From Citrobacter tructae (lineage in GTDB: Bacteria > Pseudomonadota > Gammaproteobacteria > Enterobacterales > Enterobacteriaceae): 64,000 bases of DNA. Of the stretch, positions 25,358-34,355 are shown in pieces. The stretch spans positions 1,426,001 through 1,490,000 of the forward strand of contig NZ_CP038469.1 of NCBI RefSeq assembly GCF_004684345.1. The letters run 5' to 3'. Positions within the stretch are counted from its first letter, which is position 1; each line of letters begins with the position of its first letter. The notes under the pieces are model-generated. The model saw only the letters and a list, made by a program, of their open reading frames with translations, was not told the origin of the DNA and did not search any database. A program made the translations under genes and the position numbers.

Positions 25358-26172
25358 TCTATATCGGCTTGCCGCAGTGGTCGCACCCAAAGTGGGTGCG
25401 ACTGGGGATCACCAGCCTTGAAGAATATGCCCGCCACTTTAACTGTGTGGAGGGCAACACCACGCTGTACGCACTGCCAAAAGCCGAGATTGTTGCGCGC
25501 TGGCTGGCGCAAACTTCCGACGATTTTCGTTTCTGCTTTAAATTCCCGGCTACCATTTCACATCAGGCCGCGCTGCGTAACTGTGATGATTTGGTGCAGG
25601 AATTTTTAACCCGCATGCAGCCACTGGAAACCCGTATCGGAGAGTACTGGTTGCAGTTGCCCGCCACCTTTTCTCCTCGCGATCTCCCTACTCTGTGGGC
25701 ATTTCTCGATGCACTGCCCACATCGTTTACCTACGGTGTCGAAGTTCGCCATCCTGAATTCTTTGCCAAAGGTGAAGCAGAGCAGTTATTCAATCGTGGT
25801 TTACACAAGCGCGGAGTCAATCGGGTGATTTTAGACAGTCGCCCGGTGCATGCCGCAATCCCGCATACAGAAGCGATACGCGATGCCCAGCGCAAAAAAC
25901 CAAAAGTCCCGGTACATGCCGTGGTGACGGCAAATAATCCGATGGTTCGCTTTATAGGCAGCGATAACATGAAACAAAATCGGGCGCTCTTTGCCGTTTG
26001 GCTAACAAAACTGTCGCTCTGGAAGCAGAGCACTACGCCGTTTCTGTTTTTGCATACGCCAGACATCGCGCAGGCCCCGGAGCTGGTAGATACGCTATGG
26101 GCAGATTTACGCAATGTCCTGCCAGAGATCGGATCAGCACCGTCTATTCCACAGCAATCTTCTCTTTTCTGA
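25354..26172 (+). CDS. yecE: YecE, DUF72 protein
   Basis: This 272-residue TIM-barrel-like protein of the DUF72 family begins MIYIGLPQWSHPKWVRLG, with family motifs NCVEGNTTLYALP and FRFCFKFPATISH. Its biochemical role is unknown. The start overlaps the yecD stop (ATGA), so the two are translated together, and yecN follows after 51 bases on the same strand. The length equals E. coli YecE. Confidence 0.92.
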   Translation: MIYIGLPQWSHPKWVRLGITSLEEYARHFNCVEGNTTLYALPKAEIVARWLAQTSDDFRFCFKFPATISHQAALRNCDDLVQEFLTRMQPLETRIGEYWLQLPATFSPRDLPTLWAFLDALPTSFTYGVEVRHPEFFAKGEAEQLFNRGLHKRGVNRVILDSRPVHAAIPHTEAIRDAQRKKPKVPVHAVVTANNPMVRFIGSDNMKQNRALFAVWLTKLSLWKQSTTPFLFLHTPDIAQAPELVDTLWADLRNVLPEIGSAPSIPQQSSLF

Positions 26173-26223
26173 AAATGCCACCTATCATAGACAGTGCCAT
26201 CAGCCATTTTAAAGGGAGTTTGT

Positions 26224-26619
26224 ATGGTAAGCGCGCTATATGCCGTACTAGGTGCGTTGTTGTTAATTAAGTTCTCCTTTGACGTTGTTCGCCTGCGTAT
26301 GCAATACCGCGTAGCCTATGGCGACGGCGGTTTTAGCGAACTACAAAGTGCAATTCGCATTCACGGCAATGCGGTGGAATATATTCCTGTCGCACTGGTG
26401 CTGCTGTTATTTATGGAAATGAACGGCGCAGAAACGTGGATGGTGCATATTTGCGGGCTGATGTTAATTGCCGGTCGGCTGATGCATTATTACGGATTCC
26501 ACCACCGTCTGTTCCGCTGGCGTCGCTCCGGCATGAGCGCGACCTGGTGTTCGCTGTTGCTAATGGTGCTGGCGAATCTTTGGTATATGCCCTGGGAGTT
26601 GGTTTTCTCCCTGCATTAG
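26224..26619 (+). CDS. yecN: YecN, MAPEG-family membrane protein
   Basis: The 131-residue inner-membrane protein has four hydrophobic segments. It belongs to the MAPEG (membrane-associated eicosanoid/glutathione metabolism) family, with the typical RIHGNAVEYIP and GRLMHYYGFHH motifs. No substrate is known in bacteria. ATG 26224 (MVSALYAVLGALLL) follows AAAGGGAG and equals the E. coli start; a further in-frame ATG at 26194 lacks support. Confidence 0.92.
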   Translation: MVSALYAVLGALLLIKFSFDVVRLRMQYRVAYGDGGFSELQSAIRIHGNAVEYIPVALVLLLFMEMNGAETWMVHICGLMLIAGRLMHYYGFHHRLFRWRRSGMSATWCSLLLMVLANLWYMPWELVFSLH

Positions 26620-26659
26620 CGCACAATACGCCACTTTATTTTTCCCGGATTTTTACGTT

Positions 26660-27403
26660 ATGTCTCACCGCGACACGCTTTTTTCTGCGCCTATCGCCAG
26701 TCTGGGTGACTGGACCTTTGATGAACGGGTAGCTGAAGTCTTCCCGGATATGATCCAGCGTTCCGTTCCCGGCTACTCCAACATCATTTCTATGATTGGT
26801 ATGCTGGCCGAACGTTTCGTGCAACCCAACACGCAGGTCTACGATCTGGGCTGTTCTCTGGGCGCAGCGACGCTCTCGGTGCGTCGCAATATTCAGCATG
26901 ACAATTGTAAAATTATCGCCGTCGATAACTCCCCGGCTATGGTTGAACGCTGCCGCCGTCATATTGACGCGTATAAAGCGCCCATTCCGGTCGAGGTTGT
27001 CGAAGGGGATATTCGCAACATCACTATCGAAAACGCCTCAATGGTGGTGCTGAATTTTACCCTGCAATTCCTTGAGCCCGTTGAGCGCCAGGCGTTGTTG
27101 GATAAGATTTATCAGGGGCTGAATCCCGGCGGCGCGCTGGTACTGTCGGAGAAATTCAGTTTTGAAGATACTAAGGTTGGCGAACTGTTGTTCAACATGC
27201 ACCACGACTTCAAACGGGCAAATGGTTACAGCGAACTGGAAATCAGCCAGAAGCGCAGCATGCTGGAAAACGTGATGCTAACCGACTCAGTCGAAACGCA
27301 CAAAGCGCGTCTGCATCAGGCGGGTTTTGAGCACAGTGAACTGTGGTTCCAGTGCTTCAACTTTGGTTCCCTGGTGGCGCTAAAAGCTGAGGTAGCGGCA
27401 TGA
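26660..27403 (+). CDS. cmoA: Carboxy-S-adenosyl-L-methionine synthase CmoA
   Basis: The 247-residue enzyme converts SAM and prephenate into carboxy-SAM (Cx-SAM). The Rossmann-type methyltransferase fold is visible in VYDLGCSLGAATLSV (near 58) and IIAVDNSPAMVERC. The product feeds CmoB, which makes cmo5U34 at the wobble position of certain tRNAs. It overlaps cmoB by four bases (ATGA), and the length equals E. coli CmoA. Confidence 0.96.
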   Translation: MSHRDTLFSAPIASLGDWTFDERVAEVFPDMIQRSVPGYSNIISMIGMLAERFVQPNTQVYDLGCSLGAATLSVRRNIQHDNCKIIAVDNSPAMVERCRRHIDAYKAPIPVEVVEGDIRNITIENASMVVLNFTLQFLEPVERQALLDKIYQGLNPGGALVLSEKFSFEDTKVGELLFNMHHDFKRANGYSELEISQKRSMLENVMLTDSVETHKARLHQAGFEHSELWFQCFNFGSLVALKAEVAA

Positions 27404-28368
27404 TCGACTTTGGTAACTTTTATCAGCTGATTGCCAAAAATCACCTTTCTCACTGGCTGGAAACCCTCCCAGCGCAAATTGCAACCTGGCAGCGCGATCA
27501 GCACGGCCTGTTTAAGCAGTGGTCGAACGCGGTAGAGTTTCTGCCCGAACTGACGCCGCATCGTCTGGATCTACTGCACAGCGTGACCGCTGAAAGCAAA
27601 GAGCCGCTCAGCGACGGTCAGATTAAACGCATCGATACGTTGATGCGTAACCTGATGCCATGGCGTAAAGGGCCGTACTCGCTGTATGGCGTCAATATCG
27701 ATACCGAATGGCGCTCGGACTGGAAGTGGGATCGGGTACTGCCGCATTTATCCGACCTGACCGGACGGACCATTCTTGATGTCGGCTGCGGCAGCGGGTA
27801 TCACATGTGGCGCATGATTGGCGCGGGAGCACATTTGGCGGTCGGTATTGATCCGACCCAACTGTTCCTGTGTCAGTTCGAAGCGGTGCGCAAATTGCTG
27901 GGCAACGACCAGCGCGCGCATCTGCTGCCGCTGGGTATTGAACAGCTTCCGGCATTGAATGCGTTTGATACCGTTTTCTCGATGGGCGTGCTCTATCACC
28001 GCCGTTCTCCGCTGGAACATCTCTGGCAGTTAAAAGACCAACTGGTAAAAGACGGCGAACTGGTACTCGAAACGCTGGTGGTTGAAGGCAACGAAAATAC
28101 CGTGCTGGTGCCGGGTGACCGCTACGCGCAAATGCGCAACGTCTACTTTATTCCGTCTGCGCTGGCGTTAAAAAACTGGCTGGAGAAATGCGGTTTTGTC
28201 GATGTGCGCATTGCTGACGTGTGTGTGACCACCACCGAAGAGCAGCGTCGCACTGAGTGGATGATTACCGAATCGCTAGCCGATTTCCTCGACCCGAACG
28301 ACAGCAGCAAAACCATTGAGGGTTACCCTGCACCATTACGTGCAGTGTTGATTGCGCGTAAACCGTAA
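27400..28368 (+). CDS. cmoB: tRNA U34 carboxymethyltransferase CmoB
   Basis: This 322-residue enzyme transfers the carboxymethyl group of Cx-SAM to 5-hydroxyuridine at tRNA position 34, widening codon reading. The SAM-type site is DVGCGSGYHMWRM (near 125), with FSMGVLYHRRSPLEHL following. It is translated with cmoA through the ATGA overlap. Downstream lie an ERIC element and cutC on the opposite strand; the torYZ genes found here in E. coli K-12 are absent. Confidence 0.96.
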   Translation: MIDFGNFYQLIAKNHLSHWLETLPAQIATWQRDQHGLFKQWSNAVEFLPELTPHRLDLLHSVTAESKEPLSDGQIKRIDTLMRNLMPWRKGPYSLYGVNIDTEWRSDWKWDRVLPHLSDLTGRTILDVGCGSGYHMWRMIGAGAHLAVGIDPTQLFLCQFEAVRKLLGNDQRAHLLPLGIEQLPALNAFDTVFSMGVLYHRRSPLEHLWQLKDQLVKDGELVLETLVVEGNENTVLVPGDRYAQMRNVYFIPSALALKNWLEKCGFVDVRIADVCVTTTEEQRRTEWMITESLADFLDPNDSSKTIEGYPAPLRAVLIARKP

Positions 28369-28401
28369 TGGATTGCCAGATGGCTGTTACGTATAACACC
28401 A

Positions 28402-28528
28402 TTTCTCCAAAATAGTTCAAGTTGCAGCAAGGCGGCAACGCAGCAAGTCTCCGGGAGCTTACATCAGTAAGTGACCGGGGTGAGCGCGGAAAGCCAACAC
28501 AGTTGCAGGCCGAAATATGCCGGAGAAA
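28402..28528. repeat. ERIC element, 127 bp
   Basis: The core GAGCTTACATCAGTAAGTGA and GGGGTGAGCG match the enterobacterial repetitive intergenic consensus. The element is bounded by inverted ends TTTCTCC and GGAGAAA and is exactly 127 bases long, the standard full length. It lies between convergent cmoB and cutC. Confidence 0.85.
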
Positions 28529-28531
28529 GAT

Positions 28532-28563
28532 AAAAAAAGGCCCCTGTTGAAATTGCAGGGGCC
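28532..28563 (-). terminator. Terminator after cutC
   Basis: GGCCCCTG (28539-28546) pairs with CAGGGGCC (28556-28563); on the minus strand the stem is followed by seven T. It lies 47 bases beyond the cutC stop. Confidence 0.82.
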
Positions 28564-28610
28564 TGGTACGAGCAAGCATCATATTGGGCGACATGATGCA
28601 ACGGTAAAAA

Positions 28611-29357
28611 TCAGCTGGCTTGATGGAGTGCAATAATCGCTTTCATTTCAGCAACCGCCGCCCCGTCTACCGCATAGCGAGAATATTCATCCGCTTGCGC
28701 ATCCGACGACATCGACAACCCCGCGTTGCGATACTGCATGGGAGAAGCCAACCATACTCCGGCAGAACTGTGGACTTCCTGCACTCCGGCGTCGAGAAAC
28801 TGCGACACATTCGCGGCGCGAACCCCCGCTCCGGCCATAATGATTGGAGCACCGGGCTGTGCAATAAGTTCCATTATTTTTGGTAAACCTTGCTGCGCGT
28901 CTGATTTTTGCCCGGAAGTCAGCACCCTGGCGACCCCCAAATCAGATAAATTTTTCAGCGCATTTAATGGGTTGGCACACATATCAAAGGCCCGATGAAA
29001 TGTGACCCTTAGCGGACCGGCAGCCGCCATAATCTTTTCCATACGCGAGATATCGACGTTACCGTCAACATCTAATAACCCGGTCACCAGCCCTGAAAAC
29101 CCAAGTTCTCTGACCATGGCGATATCATCAAGCATGGCGGCAAATTCACCGTCGGTATAGCAAAAATCTCCTCCGCGCGGGCGGATGATGGGATTGACGG
29201 GAATATCAATGCGTTGACGTACAGTACGCAATACACCCAGCGACGGCGTTAAGCCCCCTTCTTTGGGTGCCGAACACAATTCAATACGGTCCGCGCCATT
29301 TTGCTGTGCCGTCAGCGCACACTCCATGCTGTAACAGCAGATTTCCAGCAGTGCCAT
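28611..29357 (-). CDS. cutC: CutC, copper homeostasis-family TIM-barrel protein
   Basis: This 248-residue protein matches E. coli CutC: N-terminal LEICCYSMECALTAQQNGADRIELC, RPRGGDFCY near residue 60 and the VTFHRAFD motif near 128. It was linked to copper tolerance, but later work assigned some of that effect to a nearby sRNA, so its role is uncertain. It follows yecM by two bases and is probably co-transcribed with it. Confidence 0.94.
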   Translation of the reverse strand: MALLEICCYSMECALTAQQNGADRIELCSAPKEGGLTPSLGVLRTVRQRIDIPVNPIIRPRGGDFCYTDGEFAAMLDDIAMVRELGFSGLVTGLLDVDGNVDISRMEKIMAAAGPLRVTFHRAFDMCANPLNALKNLSDLGVARVLTSGQKSDAQQGLPKIMELIAQPGAPIIMAGAGVRAANVSQFLDAGVQEVHSSAGVWLASPMQYRNAGLSMSSDAQADEYSRYAVDGAAVAEMKAIIALHQAS

Positions 29358-29359
29358 GC

Positions 29360-29926
29360 TTACTCCTGTTGTTCGCTTGCTACAATGGTCTCAATTGACC
29401 ACGGATGAAACTTGATGGTCACGCTGCCATCGCTCACTGCCAGCGTCGGGTTCGCCAGGCGCTCACGCTCGCCTTTCGGTGAACTGGTTTTGACAAAGAT
29501 TCCAGGCTGACTCAATCCCTCATCGGAAAGTAACGCCAGAGCCCGTGCATTTAGCGTTTCCGGGTCGCCTGGCAGAACGATTTCGATATGCTCCCAACCC
29601 TCGTGCGGGTAACGCTTCTCACCCGGCCATGGCAACTCCACAATAGAAAACTGCCAGTGTGCCACGCAAACCGGCTCATCCAGTTTGAACAGGCAAATCG
29701 GTCTGCCGTTGATGATATTTTCCGACAGCAGCTCGCCGCACTGTTCAAACCCACGACGCCAGCGCTCTGCGGTCGTATTCTGATGGCAGCGCAAAGAAAT
29801 GTGATCGGCTTCAAGCGATGCGACATCCAGATCCAGACGGGTGGAAAGATCTGTTAACGCCTGAGTGAAATGCCCTAAATCTGCCGAAATATCATGCAAT
29901 TCTGCAACGGTTTGCCAGTTCGCCAT
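29360..29926 (-). CDS. yecM: YecM, VOC-superfamily protein
   Basis: The 188-residue protein matches E. coli YecM. Its fold resembles the vicinal oxygen chelate (glyoxalase-like) superfamily, and candidate metal ligands lie in EADHISLRCHQ (near 42) and HEGWEHIEIVLPG (near 112). Enzyme activity is not established. It is the first gene of a two-gene unit with cutC and divergent from argS. Confidence 0.9.
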   Translation of the reverse strand: MANWQTVAELHDISADLGHFTQALTDLSTRLDLDVASLEADHISLRCHQNTTAERWRRGFEQCGELLSENIINGRPICLFKLDEPVCVAHWQFSIVELPWPGEKRYPHEGWEHIEIVLPGDPETLNARALALLSDEGLSQPGIFVKTSSPKGERERLANPTLAVSDGSVTIKFHPWSIETIVASEQQE

Positions 29927-30070
29927 AGTGAAAGCTCATATCCATGTTCAAAGCCGCTAATTTACTCTGTTGCGCTGCCCCATCCAACCGCTGTTTTTTT
30001 CAGGTACAAAATGAATGATTATGCGTAATCGCATTGCATATATTTTAGGCAGTTCGCGGTACTCGCAATG

Positions 30071-30099
30071 CTGACGTCAACGGGCATTTGCAGTATACT
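30071..30099 (+). promoter_or_regulatory. Candidate sigma-70 promoter of argS
   Basis: CTGACG (30071-30076) and TATACT (30094-30099) are separated by 17 bases and lie 66 bases upstream of the argS GTG start. The -10 element is one base from consensus. Read by eye. Confidence 0.6.
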
Positions 30100-30164
30100 C
30101 CCGCCCTAAATTCTTAAACTGGCGCGGTGAATTTCAATCCGCTTCATAAATGTAAGGTATTCCG

Positions 30165-31898
30165 GTGAATATTCAGGCTCTTCTCTCAGAAAAAGTCCGT
30201 CAGGCCATGATTGCTGCAGGTGCGCCTGCAGATTGCGAACCTCAGGTTCGTCAGTCAGCAAAAGTACAGTTCGGCGACTATCAGGCCAACGGCATGATGG
30301 CAGTTGCTAAAAAACTGGGTATGGCACCGCGACAACTGGCAGAGCAGGTGCTGACTCATCTGGATCTCAGCGGGATTGCCAGCAAGGTTGAAATCGCCGG
30401 TCCGGGCTTTATCAATATTTTTCTCGACCCGGCCTTCCTGGCGCAGCACGTGCAGCAAGCGCTGGCGTCCGCTCGTCTGGGCGTAGCACAGCCAGAGAAG
30501 CAAACCATCGTCGTTGACTACTCTGCACCGAACGTAGCGAAAGAGATGCACGTAGGCCACCTGCGTTCCACTATTATCGGCGACGCTGCTGTCCGTACGC
30601 TGGAATTTCTCGGTCATAAGGTCATCCGTGCAAACCACGTTGGCGACTGGGGCACCCAGTTCGGTATGCTTATCGCGTGGCTGGAAAAGCAGCAACAGGA
30701 AAATGCCGGAGAGATGGCGCTGGCCGACCTGGAAGGTTTCTACCGTGATGCGAAAAAACATTACGACGAAGATGAAGAATTCGCCGAACGTGCCCGTAGC
30801 TATGTAGTGAAATTACAGGGTGGCGATGCTTATTTCCGCGAAATGTGGCGCAAACTGGTCGACATTACCATGTCGCAAAACCAGCTTACCTACGATCGTC
30901 TGAACGTGACGCTGACCCGCGACGACGTGATGGGTGAAAGTCTGTACAACCCGATGCTGCCTGGCATTGTTGCCGACCTGAAAGCCAAAGGTCTGGCCGT
31001 TGAGAGCGAAGGCGCTACCGTCGTATTCCTTGATGAGTATAAGAACAAGGAAGGTGAACCGATGGGCGTCATCATTCAGAAGAAAGATGGCGGCTATTTG
31101 TACACCACCACCGACATCGCCTGCGCCAAATATCGTTACGAGACGCTGCATGCCGATCGCGTGCTGTATTACATCGACTCCCGTCAGCATCAGCATTTAA
31201 TGCAGGCATGGACCATCGTGCGTAAAGCCGGTTATGTACCGGACTCCGTACCGCTGGAACACCACATGTTCGGTATGATGCTCGGCAAAGATGGTAAACC
31301 GTTCAAAACACGTGCTGGTGGCACGGTAAAACTGGCCGATTTGCTGGATGAAGCGCTGGAGCGCGCACGTCGTCTGGTGGCTGAGAAGAACCCGGACATG
31401 CCTGCCGACGAGCTGGAAAAACTGGCGAATGCGGTCGGTATCGGTGCTGTGAAGTATGCTGATCTGTCGAAAAACCGTACTACCGACTACATTTTCGACT
31501 GGGACAATATGCTGGCCTTTGAAGGCAACACCGCGCCGTACATGCAGTATGCCTACACCCGCGTACTGTCCGTGTTCCGTAAAGCGGATATCGACGAAAG
31601 CGCACTTGCCAACGCCAACGTCATCATCAATGAAGATCGTGAAGCCCAGCTGGCAGCGCGTCTGCTGCAGTTTGAAGAAACGCTGACCGTCGTCGCACGT
31701 GAAGGTACGCCGCATGTCATGTGTGCCTATCTGTACGATCTTGCCGGTCTGTTCTCTGGCTTCTACGAACATTGTCCGATCCTCAGCGCGGAGAGCGAAG
31801 ACATTCGTAACAGCCGTCTGAAACTGGCACAGCTGACGGCGAAGACGCTGAAGCTGGGTCTGGATACGCTGGGTATCGAAACTGTAGAACGTATGTAA
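30165..31898 (+). CDS. argS: Arginyl-tRNA synthetase
   Basis: The 577-residue class I synthetase charges tRNA-Arg. It starts with GTG (MNIQALLSEK), as in E. coli. The N-terminal Add1 tRNA-binding domain covers about residues 1-120; the HIGH-type motif is HVGHL in APNVAKEMHVGHLRS (near 125-135), and the DALR anticodon domain ends the protein (VERM). A terminator follows directly. Confidence 0.97.
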   Translation: MNIQALLSEKVRQAMIAAGAPADCEPQVRQSAKVQFGDYQANGMMAVAKKLGMAPRQLAEQVLTHLDLSGIASKVEIAGPGFINIFLDPAFLAQHVQQALASARLGVAQPEKQTIVVDYSAPNVAKEMHVGHLRSTIIGDAAVRTLEFLGHKVIRANHVGDWGTQFGMLIAWLEKQQQENAGEMALADLEGFYRDAKKHYDEDEEFAERARSYVVKLQGGDAYFREMWRKLVDITMSQNQLTYDRLNVTLTRDDVMGESLYNPMLPGIVADLKAKGLAVESEGATVVFLDEYKNKEGEPMGVIIQKKDGGYLYTTTDIACAKYRYETLHADRVLYYIDSRQHQHLMQAWTIVRKAGYVPDSVPLEHHMFGMMLGKDGKPFKTRAGGTVKLADLLDEALERARRLVAEKNPDMPADELEKLANAVGIGAVKYADLSKNRTTDYIFDWDNMLAFEGNTAPYMQYAYTRVLSVFRKADIDESALANANVIINEDREAQLAARLLQFEETLTVVAREGTPHVMCAYLYDLAGLFSGFYEHCPILSAESEDIRNSRLKLAQLTAKTLKLGLDTLGIETVERM

Positions 31899-31913
31899 GT
31901 GTGCTAAAAAATC

Positions 31914-31949
31914 AGGCCTGAGTTCGGATGACGGACTCAGGCCTTTTTT
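31914..31949 (+). terminator. Terminator after argS
   Basis: AGGCCTGAGT (31914-31923) pairs perfectly with ACTCAGGCCT (31935-31944) and is followed by six T. Confidence 0.92.
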
Positions 31950-32081
31950 ATATCCGTAAAGGGCTATCTGTAACAACTCACAAGGAATGACACATTTCCG
32001 TAGAGATATGGAACATTTTTTGTCTGTCATCCCGAATAAGCCTCCGTATCATTAGGCGGCGAATTAATCGGGTACGGGTCA

Positions 32082-33950
32082 ATGACATTCAGAGATTTTG
32101 AGGCGGAAGAGAAACTCTTCCAGCGGCGTGTGATAGTGGCCTTTGGCCTGGTGGTCATCTGTTTTGGCATCCTGATTTACAACCTCTACAATTTACAAAT
32201 TCGCGAGCACCAGTATTACACCACCCGCTCGAATGCCAATGACATCAAAATGCTGCCTGTCGCCCCAACGCGCGGCATCATTTACGATCGCAACGGTATC
32301 CCTCTGGTGCGCAACGTCACCTGGTACGATATTTCCGTCACCCCTTATAAAATCAACGATATGGATGCTCTTCTGAAGCAGCTAACACCGATCGTTGACC
32401 TTACACCTGATGAGATTGACCAGTTTCACCATGAGCTGAAAGCCAGCAGCCGTTATCGCCCGGTGGTGCTCAAAAATGCGCTGACCGATGTGGAGATCGC
32501 CCGTTTCTCGGTTAACCAGTTTCATTTTAGCGGCGTCACCATCAACAGCTATGAAGATCGCCAGTATCCTTATGGCGCAGAACTGGCGCATGTGCTCGGC
32601 TATGTTTCTAAAATCAACGACAGCGACCTGAAAGCGTTGGATAAAAAGGGGCTGGCGGAGAACTACGCCGCCGATCACAACATTGGTAAGCAGGGGATCG
32701 AGCACTATTACGAAAACGATCTGCACGGTAAAACGGGTTACCAGGAAGTCGAAGTTGATAACCACGGACGCATCGTGCGCCTGATAAAAGATGTGCCGCC
32801 CGTCGCCGGGAAAGATATCCATCTGACGCTGGATTTACACTTACAGGAATACATTGAGAGCCTGCTGGTCGGTCAGCGCGCGGCCGTGTTGGTTGAAGAT
32901 CCGCACGATGGCTCGGTGTTGGCGATGGTATCTAACCCCAGCTACGATCCAAATCCGTTCGTCAAAGGCATCAGCTACCAGGAGTACAACACGCTGCTGC
33001 AGGATAAGGACCTGCCGTTAATTAACCGCGTCACGCAAGGTTTATACCCTCCTGCCTCCACGGTTAAGCCGTATATGGCGATGTCAGCGTTACTTAACGG
33101 CGTTATCACCCCGCAGACCAGCTTCTTTGGCGCACCAACATGGACATTGCCCGGCACCGAGCGTCATTATCGCGACTGGAAAAAAACCGGTCATGGCATG
33201 CTCGACGTGACCAAAGCGATTGAAGAGTCTGCAGATACATTCTTCTATCAGGTGGCGTATATGATGGGCATCGACCGAATCAATAGCATGCTCAGCCAGT
33301 TTGGTTACGGTAAACCCACCGGTATCGACCTTGATGAAGAGTACAACGGCCTGTTACCGAGTCGCGACTGGAAACAGCGAGTGCATAAAAAAGCCTGGTA
33401 TCAGGGGGATACCATTTCAGTCGGCATCGGCCAGGGTTACTGGATTGCTACGCCAATCCAGATGGTAAAAGCGATGGTGGCGTTGATTAACAACGGGAAA
33501 GTGATCGCCCCTCACCTGCTGCAGAATGAAGCGAGCGGCAAATCCATTACGCCTTATCATGCTGCCACGGTGCCGTCGCAAATTGCTTCTGCCTCATCGC
33601 CCTACTGGGGTCTGGTACGCGAGGCAATGTTTGGTATGGCCAATGCACCGAACGGGACAGGTTATAAATTCTTCCATACCGCACCTTACGGAATTGCGGC
33701 GAAAAGCGGGACCTCACAGGTCTTCAGCCTGAAAGAAAACCAAACCTACAATGCGAAGATGATCCCCATCCGCCTGCGTGACCACGTGTTCTATACCGCG
33801 TTTGCACCGTACAAAAACCCGAAAGTCGCGGTAGCGTTGATTCTGGAAAACGGCGGTAGCGACGGCGTCACCGCCGCGCCGGTCATGCGTCAGATTATGG
33901 ATCATCTGTTTGTGCAGCAGAGTAGTGTCGCACAACCAGTGCAGGGTTAA
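32082..33950 (+). CDS. Second PBP2-type class B penicillin-binding protein (PBP2SAL-like)
   Basis: This 622-residue inner-membrane transpeptidase is clearly related to MrdA (PBP2), the elongasome enzyme that crosslinks peptidoglycan, but differs from it across the whole length. One transmembrane segment lies at residues 20-40 (GLVVICFGILIYNLYNLQI); the PBP dimer domain follows (APTRGIIYDRNGIPL, 61-75). Active-site motifs are complete: STVK at 326-329, SAD at 383-385 and KSGT at 541-544. The usual mrdA sits with mrdB near lipA, not beside argS. Salmonella carries an acid-pH PBP2 paralogue (PBP2SAL) next to argS, and this gene has the same place and size. The ribosome site is weak (CGGGT). Confidence 0.88.
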   Translation: MTFRDFEAEEKLFQRRVIVAFGLVVICFGILIYNLYNLQIREHQYYTTRSNANDIKMLPVAPTRGIIYDRNGIPLVRNVTWYDISVTPYKINDMDALLKQLTPIVDLTPDEIDQFHHELKASSRYRPVVLKNALTDVEIARFSVNQFHFSGVTINSYEDRQYPYGAELAHVLGYVSKINDSDLKALDKKGLAENYAADHNIGKQGIEHYYENDLHGKTGYQEVEVDNHGRIVRLIKDVPPVAGKDIHLTLDLHLQEYIESLLVGQRAAVLVEDPHDGSVLAMVSNPSYDPNPFVKGISYQEYNTLLQDKDLPLINRVTQGLYPPASTVKPYMAMSALLNGVITPQTSFFGAPTWTLPGTERHYRDWKKTGHGMLDVTKAIEESADTFFYQVAYMMGIDRINSMLSQFGYGKPTGIDLDEEYNGLLPSRDWKQRVHKKAWYQGDTISVGIGQGYWIATPIQMVKAMVALINNGKVIAPHLLQNEASGKSITPYHAATVPSQIASASSPYWGLVREAMFGMANAPNGTGYKFFHTAPYGIAAKSGTSQVFSLKENQTYNAKMIPIRLRDHVFYTAFAPYKNPKVAVALILENGGSDGVTAAPVMRQIMDHLFVQQSSVAQPVQG

Positions 33951-33962
33951 GCCTCCGGAATA

Positions 33963-34355
33963 CTAGCGATAGTTCACAATCACCTGGTTACTTTGAACCT
34001 GTAAGGCGGGGATCAGGCGACCGCCGCCGGGTACTTCCCAGACAAAATGCATCGGTTCGATAGCAGGAACATTATTGAACCCGTGGGTGGTCCCGCTTTG
34101 CCCGTCCAGCTCAACGCAGCGGGACTGCGAACATAAACGCACCCGCAAACCCGCAGGCGTAGGGCCATTCAGCTCATAACGCCAGGCCACAAGCGTCATC
34201 AACCCCGAAACCGGTTGGCTGGGAACCAGCGGCGCAGACGAAGCAGACTGCCCGCGATGATTTAAGGTAATCCCCATGCTGCTGGCCTGCCAGGCCCCTT
34301 CTCCAGTGGCCTGCGCCGCCAGTGGGAGAAGTAACAGCCACAGAAACTTACGCAT
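33963..34355 (-). CDS. flhE: Flagellar protein FlhE
   Basis: The 130-residue periplasmic protein has a signal peptide (MRKFLWLLLLPLAAQATG) and ends in QVIVNYR like E. coli FlhE. It is the last gene of flhBAE, and its start overlaps the flhA stop by one base (TAATG). Work on Salmonella FlhE ties it to proton leakage control through the flagellar export gate. It also contains two cysteines in RVRLCSQSRCVEL, a possible disulfide. Confidence 0.93.
   Translation of the reverse strand: MRKFLWLLLLPLAAQATGEGAWQASSMGITLNHRGQSASSAPLVPSQPVSGLMTLVAWRYELNGPTPAGLRVRLCSQSRCVELDGQSGTTHGFNNVPAIEPMHFVWEVPGGGRLIPALQVQSNQVIVNYR

Noticed and set aside
31197..32030. 277-codon minus-strand open frame over the argS 3' half
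   Set aside because: Antisense shadow of argS and its terminator; no family resemblance and no ribosome site.
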